A DNA stretch of 64,000 nucleotides from Bacteroidales bacterium. Its GTDB lineage: Bacteria; Bacteroidota; Bacteroidia; Bacteroidales; JAIOZK01. The notes beneath the pieces were generated by a model that worked only from the letters and a program-made list of their open reading frames with translations, was not told the DNA's origin and did not search any database. This document shows positions 18,260 through 27,440 of this stretch, piece by piece (the stretch's first letter is position 1; each line of letters opens with the position of its first letter). The DNA lies in the NCBI GenBank assembly GCA_021738625.1, contig JAIPBS010000001.1, positions 1-64,000 on the forward strand, given 5' to 3'. The translations under genes and the position numbers were made by a program.

Positions 18260-18616
18260 TCATGCCTTCATACTCTTCACCACTGCATTCACCTCGTCGG
18301 CGATCCTGCGGTTAAAATTGAATGCAATTTCCTGGTAGTTGATCAGATCGACTATGGTGCCGATAAAGCACAGGCCCGCTGTAAAAAAATACAGGATACC
18401 CATCCCGATATGCCCCACGATAAACCTTTGTATTCCGGCAAAACCAAGAAACCCTACCAGGGTAGCCACAAGAATGATATTCGGATCTTTTCTGCGATAC
18501 CTGTAAATATTTGAAAACTGCTGCAGCTGGTTGTCGGTAAAACCATCCGTAAGGTTCTGAACGTAAACCAGTTCCTGTCCGTGCAACTCGGGCATGAAAT
18601 TTAAAATGTGTGCCAT
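18260..18616 (-). CDS. TM2-domain membrane protein
   Basis: A 118-residue protein with two membrane helices separated by a short turn (about 46-66 and 71-93: 'IILVATLVGFLGFAGIQRF', 'GMGILYFFTAGLCFIGTIVD'), the TM2 domain pattern. The N-terminal 45 residues are soluble. It follows the DUF2752 gene by four bases on the same strand; these two small membrane families are often adjacent in Bacteroidota. Biological role not established. Confidence 0.87.
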   Translation of the reverse strand: MAHILNFMPELHGQELVYVQNLTDGFTDNQLQQFSNIYRYRRKDPNIILVATLVGFLGFAGIQRFIVGHIGMGILYFFTAGLCFIGTIVDLINYQEIAFNFNRRIADEVNAVVKSMKA

Positions 18617-18620
18617 ATGA

Positions 18621-18935
18621 TCATGTTTTAAAAATGATTTTCATCTTCGAATTTGTATTATCAAATACGCTATAAATCCTGTAACCTAAAACCACAACAG
18701 CCACCATTCCCAGCGGATGGCATTCGAGGGACCTGGCAAAATCCAACCGAAACAACCAGCTGATTGAGCGGCCCAGTCCGCATCCGGGACAAAAGTCCCA
18801 GCCTATATTCTTCAAAGGGCAAATGCTGAAATGAGGCGTTGCAGGATCACTGAATGCAAGCATAAACAGTGCTGCAATCCAGAAAAATGCTTCCAGGTTG
18901 CTTCGCAGAAAAAATATATGAGCGGATTTCAGCAT
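18621..18935 (-). CDS. DUF2752-family membrane protein
   Basis: A 104-residue membrane protein with the DUF2752 core: 'CPLKNIGWDFCPGCGLGRSI' followed by a helix and 'HPLGMVAVVVLGYRIY'. The paired cysteines and conserved histidine are typical of the family, whose function is unknown. It lies directly upstream of the TM2 gene, four bases apart, and is probably in one operon with it. Confidence 0.87.
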   Translation of the reverse strand: MLKSAHIFFLRSNLEAFFWIAALFMLAFSDPATPHFSICPLKNIGWDFCPGCGLGRSISWLFRLDFARSLECHPLGMVAVVVLGYRIYSVFDNTNSKMKIIFKT

Positions 18936-19024
18936 GGTCTTGATTTAGGCTTTCAAAGATAGCCATGCTTTGCTTTATTAACAAATGAATTCTGATCAAA
19001 GAGAAAAGCTTCGACAAAACCGAT

Positions 19025-19690
19025 CTACGCAATAACAAAAGGAAAAACCACAAAAGCAGCAATATCCCATACCGTGTGGCTGACAGCGTTCAGCAATACG
19101 GATTTGTATTTCATGAACAGCCAACCCCAAAACAAACCGCAAACCAATGCGGCTAAAACCAGCACGAGGTTTCCGGTAGCTACGTGAACCAGGGTGTAAA
19201 CGGCGGTGGCAGCCAGATATCCTGAAACTTTACCCAACCTGTTTTCCAGGAACCTTTGCATCCAGCCCCTCCAGAAAAACTCTTCGCCGGGACCAATCAC
19301 CAGCAACATCAGCACCAAAATACGCCAATCGGGCGCTCCCCCTTTAAATCCATAAATACTCCGTATGTTTTCACCAGCAAAGTCCAGTAGATACCTGATC
19401 AGAATATTACCGACATAGAAAACAAGGTATAATACCGCAGCCGAAAGAATGCCATACATTACCTTTTTAATAAAACCGGAGGAGAAATCCTGTGCGATCA
19501 GGTTTCGGTAGGCTTTACTGGTGATTATGGACAGGGTGATCAGCAGGAGCAAGTTAGCACTCATCCACCACCAAAAGTCCAGGGGACCGATTTGCCTGAA
19601 AATAAAAAGAGGGACAAACAGAATGACAGCCAATGCCGTGATCACAATAAATGCAACAGGACTCTCCCGGCCGGCTGTTTTGTCAATCAT
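19025..19690 (-). CDS. CPBP-family intramembrane metalloprotease
   Basis: A 221-residue membrane protein with seven or eight helices. The start at 19690 ('MIDKTAGRESP') is preferred because it falls two bases after the menA stop. The three CPBP (Abi/Rce1-like) motifs are visible: 'GPGEEFFWRGWMQ' (EExxxR), 'YTLVHVATGN' and 'AVSHTVWDIAAF'. It is predicted to cleave membrane-bound substrates in the inner membrane; the target is unknown. It lies at the end of the murB-menA-CPBP minus-strand run. Confidence 0.88.
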   Translation of the reverse strand: MIDKTAGRESPVAFIVITALAVILFVPLFIFRQIGPLDFWWWMSANLLLLITLSIITSKAYRNLIAQDFSSGFIKKVMYGILSAAVLYLVFYVGNILIRYLLDFAGENIRSIYGFKGGAPDWRILVLMLLVIGPGEEFFWRGWMQRFLENRLGKVSGYLAATAVYTLVHVATGNLVLVLAALVCGLFWGWLFMKYKSVLLNAVSHTVWDIAAFVVFPFVIA

Positions 19691-19692
19691 AC

Positions 19693-20652
19693 TTATATAA
19701 GGGATTGTATTAGAACATCCAACAGCAAGGCAACTGTACAAAGCGACCCGAACAAGAGGTTTAGCTTAGCGGTTTCTCCGTCAAGGGTTATAAAATCCAT
19801 TGGGTTTTTTGGCCTTTTTCTGTCGATGGCCTTTTTCCAGATATTGATTGCGAGTGGCAAAGCAAGTATGGTGATCAGGAATGTAAAAGGCATGGCCGGG
19901 GTATCGGGCATCAAGAAATACGGAATGGTGATCAGCCCCAGAACCATAAAGAAGGGTCCGTAAATCAAAACACCATAATATCTCAATGACTTTTGATCTC
20001 CAAGTAAAGAGGCAATGGTGATTATCCTGCCGTTCCTGTCTGATTTGATATCCCGCCAGTTGTTGGCATGCAAAATGGCGATCACCAGTGTGGCCATAGG
20101 GATGGCCCAGATCACCGGTATCCATGAAAGCTGACCGGTTTGCACATACCAGGCTCCAAGCGATCCCAGAATCCCGAAATCCATAAAGACGGCAAAATCT
20201 CCCAGGGCATTATATTTTAAGGCGCCCCGTTTTCCGCTGGTATAGAAAAAACCAATGGCCAATCCAATCATACCGATCACAAGCAGCCACATGCCGCTCA
20301 TGGCCACCAGGAAAAATCCGATCAAGGCGCCAATCAAAAACAACAGATAGGATGCACTCCTGGCTTCTTTAATAGAGATAATACCGCGCACTACCCCACC
20401 ACTAACTGGAGTCGGGACCTTGTCGAGCCCCCGATTATAATCATGAATATCGCTATAGATATTGGAAGCGCCATGCAGCAAAACCATCCCGATAAAAGCA
20501 AGCAAAAACAGACCGATATCCAGGGTGGCGCCGCCATAAACAACCGCCAGCACGGTTCCAAAGATCACCGGCATGGTAGAGGCAGGCAGGCTGAATGGTC
20601 TGATGGAAATCCACCATTTCTTCCAGAAAGATATATTTTCTTGTTGCTCCAT
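19693..20652 (-). CDS. menA: 1,4-dihydroxy-2-naphthoate polyprenyltransferase (UbiA family)
   Basis: A 319-residue inner-membrane enzyme that joins 1,4-dihydroxy-2-naphthoate to a polyprenyl chain in menaquinone synthesis. The prenyl-diphosphate-binding aspartate motifs are 'SNIYSDIHDYNRGLD' and 'NWRDIKSDRNGR', and 'ISIRPFSLPASTMPVIFGT' is the MenA-type N-terminus. I use the ATG at 20652 ('MEQQENISFWKKWW'). Other men genes are not nearby. Repeat copy D lies between murB and this gene. A different UbiA-family specificity cannot be excluded. Confidence 0.87.
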   Translation of the reverse strand: MEQQENISFWKKWWISIRPFSLPASTMPVIFGTVLAVVYGGATLDIGLFLLAFIGMVLLHGASNIYSDIHDYNRGLDKVPTPVSGGVVRGIISIKEARSASYLLFLIGALIGFFLVAMSGMWLLVIGMIGLAIGFFYTSGKRGALKYNALGDFAVFMDFGILGSLGAWYVQTGQLSWIPVIWAIPMATLVIAILHANNWRDIKSDRNGRIITIASLLGDQKSLRYYGVLIYGPFFMVLGLITIPYFLMPDTPAMPFTFLITILALPLAINIWKKAIDRKRPKNPMDFITLDGETAKLNLLFGSLCTVALLLDVLIQSLI

Positions 20653-20706
20653 TATTCTATCGCTTGTGAATATGAGAACAAAGTTAATCATTTAAATGTT
20701 CACATC

Positions 20707-20808
20707 TAGTACGATTAGGAACAGGTTTGTAATGATGGCCTTATGCTCCATTCGGTATAAATGAATCTAACAGAAAAATGCTTTGCATTTTAAGTAAGAT
20801 TCATTATA
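20707..20808 (+). repeat. Bipartite double-hairpin repeat, copy D (most diverged)
   Basis: 102-bp copy beginning TAGTACGATT and ending TTCATTATA, so both ends differ from the TATAC/GTATA of the other copies. The core 'AACAGAAAAATGCTTTGC' is unchanged. It lies 43 bases beyond the murB stop, between murB and menA. Confidence 0.85.
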
Positions 20809-20851
20809 AATACATTAGAAGAGTGACTCCTATGCGAGCTATTCAGCAACT

Positions 20852-21877
20852 TCACAAAATATTAACCTCAGCTTCGAGTTCGATCCCAAAAGTTTGTTTT
20901 ACGGATTCCCTGATCTTAATCGAGAGTTCAAGAATTTCGCCCCCCCTTACTCCACCGTAATTCACAATGACCAGGGCCTGTTTTTCATGCACCCCAGCAT
21001 TCCCTATGCGTTTGCCTTTCCAACCGCATTTTTCGATCAGCCAACCGGCCGGAATTTTCACCTGATCCCCGGACAGCAAATAATAAGGCATTTGATCATT
21101 TTTCGATCTGATCTTTTCAAACACATCCAAATTTACCACGGGATTCTTAAAAAAACTTCCGGCATTGCCCAGCTGATCGGGATCAGGTAGTTTTGATCTG
21201 CGAATGAAACGCACAGCATCCGCAACTTTTTGGATGCTGTCGGGGGATACATGGTGTTTCTTAAAATGTTGATGTAAAGCGGCATAGCCGGTATCGGGCC
21301 TGGCGTTCTTTTTCAAGCTGTAAATAACGGATACGATCAGATAGCGACCTTTTTCCTTTTTAAACCTGCTATTTCGATATTCAAAATCACATTCTTGCTT
21401 ATTGAATTCCAGCAGTTTTCTTTCTTTCATATCAAAAGCCGTAAGACTTTTAAAATGATCTTTTTGTTCAACACCGTAAGCGCCGATGTTCTGAATGGGA
21501 GCCGCACCAACATTTCCGGGGATTAAAACAAGATTCTCAAAACCCGCGTAATTCCTGTTAAGGCAGTAGTTAACGAATGCATCCCAGTTTTCCCCGGCCA
21601 TAACCTCCACATCCACAAATTGTTCATTCTCAAAAAGTATTTTTATGCCTTTGAATACAGGATGGATGATCAGGCCTTTATAATTTGCTGTGAACAGCAC
21701 ATTGCTTCCGCCTCCCAACACAAAAACAGGCTTGCCAAAAATTTCAGGTGAACTGAAAACCTGATTCAGTTGGAAAACATTTTGTGGCTCAACAAAATAA
21801 CTACATTTGGCATCCAACCCGAAAGTATTCAGGGTTTTCAGAGGATGATCCCGTTTAATGCTGATGTGGCTGCTCAT
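20852..21877 (-). CDS. murB: UDP-N-acetylenolpyruvoylglucosamine reductase
   Basis: A 341-residue cytoplasmic flavoenzyme that reduces UDP-GlcNAc-enolpyruvate to UDP-MurNAc for peptidoglycan. 'VLGGGSNVLF' binds FAD; 'IPGNVGAAPIQNIGAYGVE', 'FEYRNSRFK' (catalytic Arg), 'LGNAGSFFKNP' (catalytic Ser) and 'LEAEVNIL' (catalytic Glu near the C-terminus) are all present. The length and tyrosine-containing loop suggest a type I (E. coli-like) MurB. It is followed by repeat copy D and menA on the same strand. Confidence 0.95.
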   Translation of the reverse strand: MSSHISIKRDHPLKTLNTFGLDAKCSYFVEPQNVFQLNQVFSSPEIFGKPVFVLGGGSNVLFTANYKGLIIHPVFKGIKILFENEQFVDVEVMAGENWDAFVNYCLNRNYAGFENLVLIPGNVGAAPIQNIGAYGVEQKDHFKSLTAFDMKERKLLEFNKQECDFEYRNSRFKKEKGRYLIVSVIYSLKKNARPDTGYAALHQHFKKHHVSPDSIQKVADAVRFIRRSKLPDPDQLGNAGSFFKNPVVNLDVFEKIRSKNDQMPYYLLSGDQVKIPAGWLIEKCGWKGKRIGNAGVHEKQALVIVNYGGVRGGEILELSIKIRESVKQTFGIELEAEVNIL

Positions 21878-22033
21878 AAGATTATCAAAGATACAAGGAA
21901 AAACTCAGCGATGCGATAATGCGCTAAAATTCTGATAAAATACAACAGGGAAAATCACCCTATTTTCACAAAAACCCAAAGGGTTTGTCATAAAATCCCT
22001 TTATGTACGTTTAATTAAAAAACCAGGACTGGA

Positions 22034-23149
22034 TTGAAGAAAGCCATTGTATCGGTCATCAACGATCTGGCCACCGACCGCCGGGTGGACAAAAGCTGTA
22101 TTGCCTTGCAAAAAGCGGGTTTTGATGTTTTGCTGGTGGGCCGTAAACTAAAAGATAGCCTGCCTTTGTCTAACCGACCATATAAAACACACAGAATGCG
22201 GCTAGCATTTGCAAAAGGTCCGTTGTTTTACGCTGAATATAACATTCGTTTATTTTTCTTTCTTTTATTCAAAAAATTCGATCTGCTCTTTTCGAATGAT
22301 ATCGATACCGCGCTCCCGAATCTTATTGCAAGAAAGCTGAAAAGCGGAAAACTGATCCTCGACTGCCATGAATATTTTACTGAAACACCGGAGCTTACCA
22401 ACAGAAAAGCGGTTCAAAATATCTGGAAAAAAATTGAAAGATTCACCCTGCCAAAAGTTGATGAACTGATCACTGTGAACGACAGCATCGCAAAGCTTTT
22501 CAATGAAAGATACGGAGTACATGCACAGGTGATCAGAAACATCCCTCCCAGCCCCGGGGCCAGCAAGGTGAAAAGCAGAAAAGAACTGGGATGGCCTGAA
22601 GATAAAAAGATCATCATCCTGCAGGGATCAGGTATTAACATTGAACGAGGAGCGGAAGAACTCACCCAGGCGATGAAAAACACAGAAGGAATGTTGCTGT
22701 TTATAATCGGTGGCGGAGATGTTTTCAGTCGGCTGCAAATGATTGTTGATAAAAACAAACTTCAGGGAAAAGTGGTATTGCATTCCAAAGTCCCTTTTCA
22801 TGAATTGTATCAGTATTCGGTGAACGCCGACCTGGGAGTAACCATCGATAAAGATACCAATATTAACTACCGCTACAGTCTGCCCAACAAGCTATTTGAT
22901 TATATTCAGGCCGGGCTCCCGGTACTGGCAAGCAGGTTGCCCGAAATAGAAAAGATCATCAGCCAATATGATATCGGCACTTTTATTGAGAAACACGACC
23001 CGGAACACATAGCTGAAAAGCTTAAAGAAATATTCGGCCAGCCCGAAAAATTGCAAAGCTGGAACAAAAACATTATGTTTGCAATGCAAGAATTAAGGTG
23101 GGAAACAGAAGAAAAACAATTAATTAGCGTTATCAAACAGTATGCGTGA
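22034..23149 (+). CDS. Glycosyltransferase, GT-B fold (GT4-like)
   Basis: A 371-residue cytoplasmic glycosyltransferase. There is no ATG near the N-terminus, so TTG at 22034 is the likely start ('MKKAIVSVINDLATDRRVDK'). The C-terminal half has the GT4 pattern 'GSGINIERGAEELTQAM', 'FIIGGGDVF', 'VPFHELYQYSVNADLG' and 'YRYSLPNKLFDYIQAGLPVLAS' with the EX7E-like region. It overlaps the next glycosyltransferase gene by eight bases. Sugar specificity is not readable from sequence. Confidence 0.85.
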   Translation: MKKAIVSVINDLATDRRVDKSCIALQKAGFDVLLVGRKLKDSLPLSNRPYKTHRMRLAFAKGPLFYAEYNIRLFFFLLFKKFDLLFSNDIDTALPNLIARKLKSGKLILDCHEYFTETPELTNRKAVQNIWKKIERFTLPKVDELITVNDSIAKLFNERYGVHAQVIRNIPPSPGASKVKSRKELGWPEDKKIIILQGSGINIERGAEELTQAMKNTEGMLLFIIGGGDVFSRLQMIVDKNKLQGKVVLHSKVPFHELYQYSVNADLGVTIDKDTNINYRYSLPNKLFDYIQAGLPVLASRLPEIEKIISQYDIGTFIEKHDPEHIAEKLKEIFGQPEKLQSWNKNIMFAMQELRWETEEKQLISVIKQYA

Positions 23150-24269
23150 AGTGCATTTGCATATTGTTTCATTCGACATACCATACCCCCCCAACTATGG
23201 TGGGGTTATTGATGTGTTTTACAAATTGAAAGCGCTCTCATCCCAGGGAGTTAAAATTCATTTGCATTGCTTTGAATACCCGGGTCGCAAGCGAAGCGAC
23301 GAACTCAATAAATATTGTGAAACCGTCGATTATTATAACCGCAGAACGGGTTATCGTTTTGCCCTTAGCACCAAGCCTTACATCGTTTCAGGACGTAGGT
23401 CGTCCCGCTTGCTTGAAAACCTGAAAAAAGACCAGTATCCAATATTGTTTGAAGGACTTCACAGTTGTTTCTACATTGACCATCCCGAACTGAAAAACCG
23501 GTTGAAAATTTACCGTGAATCCAATATTGAACATCGATATTACTTCAATCTCTTCAAGGTAGAAAACAAGCTTTACGATAAACTTTATTATATCATCGAA
23601 AGTCTTAAACTAAGGCTGTATCAAAAAGTATTGTGGCATGCCGACATCATGCTTGCCGTGTCGAAAGCAGATACCATATACCTTCAAAGCCATTTTAAAA
23701 ACAAAAAAGTCATCCACTTGCCAAGCTTTCATGCCAATGAAGAGATCACCATAGAGGCAGGCAAAGGCAGGTACGCCTTGTATCATGGCAATATAGAGGT
23801 ACCCGAAAATGCCAGGGCGGCCGAATACCTCATCAGGGAGGTTTTTCAGGATCTGGATATGCCTCTGATCATAGCAGGCATGAAACCACCACAGAAAATA
23901 AGGAGGCTGGTTGCACAGTCAGAAGGCGTGGAGTTGATCTCTGATCCGGACGATAAACAAATGTTTGAGCTGATCAGGCATGCCCACATCAATGTGCTGG
24001 TAACTTTTCAGGCTACCGGGCTCAAGCTGAAATTATTAAACACCCTTTACAACGGCCGGTTTTGTTTGGTTAATGATAAGATGTTAAGTGGTACTTTCCT
24101 GGATGATATTTGTCAGAAAGCCAATGAAACCGAAGGTTTAAAAGCCAGGGTGAATGAAATTGCACAACAGGTTTTTGATGAAGGCCGGATCAATGAACGC
24201 ATGCAAAAGCTCAATGGCCTTTATTGCAACAAACAAAACGCCGAACAGTTAATTCGTCTCATTTCCTGA
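23142..24269 (+). CDS. Glycosyltransferase, GT-B fold
   Basis: A 375-residue protein beginning 'HLHIVSFDIPYPPNYGGVID', the N-terminal donor-loop type of many GT4 proteins. 'YHGNIEVPENARAAEYLI' and 'LIIAGMKPPQKI' mark the C-terminal Rossmann domain. The C-terminal acceptor motif is weak, so it may be a divergent member. It overlaps its upstream partner by eight bases, and its last 21 bases overlap the end of the convergent ftsE-like gene. The pair may add sugars to a cell-surface glycan. Confidence 0.75.
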   Translation: MREVHLHIVSFDIPYPPNYGGVIDVFYKLKALSSQGVKIHLHCFEYPGRKRSDELNKYCETVDYYNRRTGYRFALSTKPYIVSGRRSSRLLENLKKDQYPILFEGLHSCFYIDHPELKNRLKIYRESNIEHRYYFNLFKVENKLYDKLYYIIESLKLRLYQKVLWHADIMLAVSKADTIYLQSHFKNKKVIHLPSFHANEEITIEAGKGRYALYHGNIEVPENARAAEYLIREVFQDLDMPLIIAGMKPPQKIRRLVAQSEGVELISDPDDKQMFELIRHAHINVLVTFQATGLKLKLLNTLYNGRFCLVNDKMLSGTFLDDICQKANETEGLKARVNEIAQQVFDEGRINERMQKLNGLYCNKQNAEQLIRLIS

Positions 24270-24935
24270 ACAAAGGATCTTTCCGTTTTCGCATTTGATG
24301 ATCCTGGCCGGAAACTTATGAATAAGGTTATAATTGTGAGTTGCGACCAACACTGCCCTGCCTGATCTGCTGATGTCCATCAGCAGTTGGACGATATCGA
24401 AAGAGGTTTCCGGATCGAGATTACCGGTAGGCTCATCCGCCAGTATAATCTCAGGATCGTTAATAAGCGCACGTGCTATGCCCACCCTTTGCTGCTCACC
24501 ACCCGAGAGCTGATTGGGCCTTTTAAACCCTTTGGTTTCAAGGCCTACCTTTTCAAGCACTTCACTGGCCCGGTCTTCCATCTTTCTCTTGTCTTTCCAG
24601 CCTGTTGCCTTCATTACAAAAAAAAGGTTTTCATTAACTGTTCGGTCGGTAAGCAATTGGAAATCCTGGAAAACAATCCCGAGTTTTCTTCTCAGGAAAG
24701 GAATGTCATTTCCTTTGATCTGATCGAGCTGAAAATCCGAAACCCTGGCATGTCCATCTAAAATCGGCAGATCGGCATAAATTGTTTTCAACAAGCTGCT
24801 CTTCCCACTGCCGGTTTTTCCAATCAGGTATGCAAATTCTCCTGTGTTGATCCGGAAGCTGACATTCCTGAGCACCAGCATTTCTTTTTGAAAGATCTGT
24901 ACTTTGTCAAATTGTATGATTGTATCGAGTGGCAT
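24249..24935 (-). CDS. ftsE: FtsE-like ABC transporter ATPase
   Basis: A 228-residue ABC ATPase. Walker A 'GKTGSGKSSLLK', the Q-loop in 'GIVFQDFQLL', signature 'LSGGEQQRVGIARAL', Walker B 'IILADEP' and the His switch 'VLVATHN' are all present, and 'TGNLDPETS' is typical of FtsE. FtsE with FtsX controls peptidoglycan hydrolases at the septum. I chose the start at 24935 ('MPLDTIIQFDKVQIF'); the longer frame overlaps the marC-like gene. No ftsX is adjacent, as is often seen in Bacteroidota. A LolD-like role is the main alternative. Confidence 0.82.
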   Translation of the reverse strand: MPLDTIIQFDKVQIFQKEMLVLRNVSFRINTGEFAYLIGKTGSGKSSLLKTIYADLPILDGHARVSDFQLDQIKGNDIPFLRRKLGIVFQDFQLLTDRTVNENLFFVMKATGWKDKRKMEDRASEVLEKVGLETKGFKRPNQLSGGEQQRVGIARALINDPEIILADEPTGNLDPETSFDIVQLLMDISRSGRAVLVATHNYNLIHKFPARIIKCENGKILCSGNETN

Positions 24936-24940
24936 AATGA

Positions 24941-25612
24941 TCAGATATTGTAATACATTTTTAAAACTCCGTTCAACCCGCTGATGACCATTTGAACGGC
25001 AATAACCGCCAGGATCAATCCCATGATACGTGAGATCACGTTCACGAGCCCGTGACCCAATAGTTTGATCAGTTTCGCTCCGCCTATGAATAAAAGAAAA
25101 CTGATAAAACACATGATTGCGAAAATAACAATCACAACGACCACCTGCTCAATATTACCCAGTTTTGTGGAACTGCCTATAAAATTCATGGCGGTGGCGA
25201 TGGTACCCGGACCGGCCAGAATGGGCATAGCCAGCGGGGTGATGGCTACATTGCTGTTCCCTTCGGCAACTTGCTGCTTGATGGTATTTTTATGCGAATC
25301 CGTGCTGGGATGAACCACTGTTGAATGCTTTCCGTTTAGCATATGCATGCCCACGACAAAGAGCAATATACCACCGGTGATCTGGAAAGCAGGCAAGGTA
25401 ATTCCGAACAGCTTAAAGATGATATGACCGGCAATGCAAAAAACCGAAACAATAATAAAGGCGTAAAAAATAGCATTGAAAGCAATTTTCCGTCTGCCTG
25501 CTGAACTTTCCACATTGTTTGTAAGCGAAATAAAAACCGGTGTATTGGCAATGGGATTCATGATGGCGAAAAATCCCATAAAAACGGTTCCGGCAAAAAG
25601 GATGATACTCAT
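24941..25612 (-). CDS. MarC-family integral membrane protein
   Basis: A 223-residue membrane protein with about six helices. 'GFFAIMNPIANTPVF' and 'LAMPILAGPGTIATAMNFIG' are MarC/UPF0056 signatures, the second being the repeated family motif. The start at 25612 ('MSIILFAGTVFMG') begins directly with a membrane helix. Despite the name, the family's role in antibiotic resistance has not held up, and its transport substrate is unknown. It lies five bases upstream of the ftsE-like gene and may share its transcript. Confidence 0.87.
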   Translation of the reverse strand: MSIILFAGTVFMGFFAIMNPIANTPVFISLTNNVESSAGRRKIAFNAIFYAFIIVSVFCIAGHIIFKLFGITLPAFQITGGILLFVVGMHMLNGKHSTVVHPSTDSHKNTIKQQVAEGNSNVAITPLAMPILAGPGTIATAMNFIGSSTKLGNIEQVVVVIVIFAIMCFISFLLFIGGAKLIKLLGHGLVNVISRIMGLILAVIAVQMVISGLNGVLKMYYNI

Positions 25613-25685
25613 ATCAATCAGATTATAAAAAATCCGGCACTTCACAATTAAAGCCCGGATTCAAATTTAGTTAAATTTCTTCAAT

Positions 25686-26267
25686 CTATACTTTCACAAG
25701 GCCGTTGAATCCCATGAAAGCCATGGCCAGAATGCCGGCCACAACCAATGCGATTGGAACACCGCGCATGCCTTTGGGAACATCCATCAGGTCGAGGTGT
25801 TCGCGCAAACCTGCAAAGAGGGTCATAGCCAACGCAAAACCAATGGCATTGGAAATGGCAAAAACAACAGCTTTCAGGAGGTTGAAATCGGGTTTTGCAA
25901 CCGTGAGCAGGGCAACACCCATGATGGCGCAGTTGGTGGTAATGAGGGGTAGAAAAATCCCAAGGGCCTGATAAAGAGGAGGACTGACTTTTTTCAGGAT
26001 GATCTCCACCAACTGAACCAGCGATGCGATCACAAGGATAAAACTAATGGTTTGAAGGAAAGTGATTCCGTAAGGGACCAGCACATATTTCTGGATGATC
26101 CAGGTAACGATGGTGGCAATGGTCATCACAAACAAAACCGCACCGCTCATTCCGATGGCCGTATTTACTTTTCCCGAAACGCCCAGGAAGGGACAAATCC
26201 CGAGATACTGATGCAACACAATGTTGCTTACAAAAATGGCTCCTATTATAATTACAAAATATTCCAT
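25686..26267 (-). CDS. rnfA: Rnf complex subunit RnfA
   Basis: A 193-residue inner-membrane protein with six helices. RnfA and RnfE are related subunits that form the membrane core around a [2Fe-2S] cluster; the conserved cysteines are visible in 'LGICPFLGVSG' and 'ITTNCAIMGVALL'. It is the last gene of rnfBCDGEA. Rnf couples ferredoxin oxidation and NAD+ reduction to export of Na+ or H+. The motif 'VIASLVQLVEIILKK' is family-typical. Confidence 0.95.
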   Translation of the reverse strand: MEYFVIIIGAIFVSNIVLHQYLGICPFLGVSGKVNTAIGMSGAVLFVMTIATIVTWIIQKYVLVPYGITFLQTISFILVIASLVQLVEIILKKVSPPLYQALGIFLPLITTNCAIMGVALLTVAKPDFNLLKAVVFAISNAIGFALAMTLFAGLREHLDLMDVPKGMRGVPIALVVAGILAMAFMGFNGLVKV

Positions 26268-26283
26268 GATGATTTCTTTATAA

Positions 26284-26859
26284 TTATTTCACTCTTCTTA
26301 AAATTGCGATCAGATAACCCAAAACGATAAAGGCTCCGGGTGCAAGGATGAAAACCAAAATCCCATCCCCTGCAATGAATTTATATCCAAAAATGGAACC
26401 TGCGCCCAGAATTTCTCTCACTGCTCCCAGCAGGGTGAGGGCGAAGGTAAATCCAAGGCCCATTCCCAGTCCGTCAACCACACTGGAAACGAAACTTTGC
26501 TTGGATGCAAAACCTTCGGCTCTACCCAACACCAGGCAGTTCACAACGATCAGCGGGATGAAGATACCAAGTGCGCTGAAAAGATCGGGCAGAAATCCTT
26601 CCATCACCATCTCAACAATGGTCACAAAGGATGCAATGATGACAATGAATGAAGGGATCCTAACCTTGTTCGGGATCAGACTCCTGATTAGATTCACCAC
26701 AATATTGGAACATACCAGTACGAAGGTGGTGGCCATCCCCATTCCAAATCCGTTAAAGGCTGAGGAAGTAACGGCAAGCGTCGGACAAAGCCCCAGCAAC
26801 AAAACAAATACCGGGTTTTCCTTGATGAATCCTTTCGTAAAATTTGCTACCTGGTTCAT
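26284..26859 (-). CDS. rnfE: Rnf complex subunit RnfE
   Basis: A 191-residue inner-membrane protein homologous to RnfA with inverted topology. The cluster-binding cysteines are in 'LLGLCPTLAVTSS' and 'LIVVNCLVLGRAEGFA'. It overlaps rnfG by four bases and is followed by rnfA after 16 bases. With RnfA it makes the intramembrane iron-sulfur site that carries electrons across the membrane. Confidence 0.95.
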   Translation of the reverse strand: MNQVANFTKGFIKENPVFVLLLGLCPTLAVTSSAFNGFGMGMATTFVLVCSNIVVNLIRSLIPNKVRIPSFIVIIASFVTIVEMVMEGFLPDLFSALGIFIPLIVVNCLVLGRAEGFASKQSFVSSVVDGLGMGLGFTFALTLLGAVREILGAGSIFGYKFIAGDGILVFILAPGAFIVLGYLIAILRRVK

Positions 26860-27440
26860 TGTTCGTTTCCTCCTTCAATATTTTTATAGGCGTCATAGGC
26901 GCGGCGCACGGCATCACAAAAAGCTGCCGAACTGATGGTGGCAGCTGTGATGGCATCCACGTCCCCGCCTTCCTTTTTCACTTTGAGAGCAAAATCCTGG
27001 GGGTTAACGCCCTCAAACTGATCCTTAAAATCGGGGTCTTCCATCTTTGTGCCCAGCCCCGGTGTTTCTTTGTGCTGAATCACCGAGGTATTATTGATGA
27101 TCCCACCGGGCAAAATACCCACCATGATTCGGATCTGTGTGGGGTCGTATCCTTTATTTGAATACGAAGAAACAGCCGTTCCCACCATTTCGCCATTGTT
27201 ATTAAATGCCTCATTAATCGTAATGCTGTCGGTGGCTCCTTTGGGCAAAATTTTAAAAGCGCGCAGGCTGTCAAATTCAGGTAAAACCGCTTTGATGGCT
27301 GCTTCCGCCTTTGCTTTTTTTGCCAGCCGTATAGGTTCCTTGGTCAGGTTATAAACTCCTCCCAATGCAAAACCTGCAATGGCCGTGATGATCATCAGGG
27401 TGAGCACCATGTTGATAAAGGTAGATTCTTTTTTAGCCAT
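26856..27440 (-). CDS. rnfG: Rnf complex subunit RnfG (covalent FMN protein)
   Basis: A 194-residue protein with one N-terminal membrane helix (about 8-30) and a periplasmic FMN-binding domain. 'DAITAATISSAAF' corresponds to the flavinylation motif [S/T]GATxS, in which the threonine carries FMN by a phosphoester bond; the G is A here. It overlaps rnfD by eight bases and rnfE by four, so the operon is tightly packed. FMN attachment requires an ApbE enzyme, which is not encoded in this window. Confidence 0.94.
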   Translation of the reverse strand: MAKKESTFINMVLTLMIITAIAGFALGGVYNLTKEPIRLAKKAKAEAAIKAVLPEFDSLRAFKILPKGATDSITINEAFNNNGEMVGTAVSSYSNKGYDPTQIRIMVGILPGGIINNTSVIQHKETPGLGTKMEDPDFKDQFEGVNPQDFALKVKKEGGDVDAITAATISSAAFCDAVRRAYDAYKNIEGGNEQ

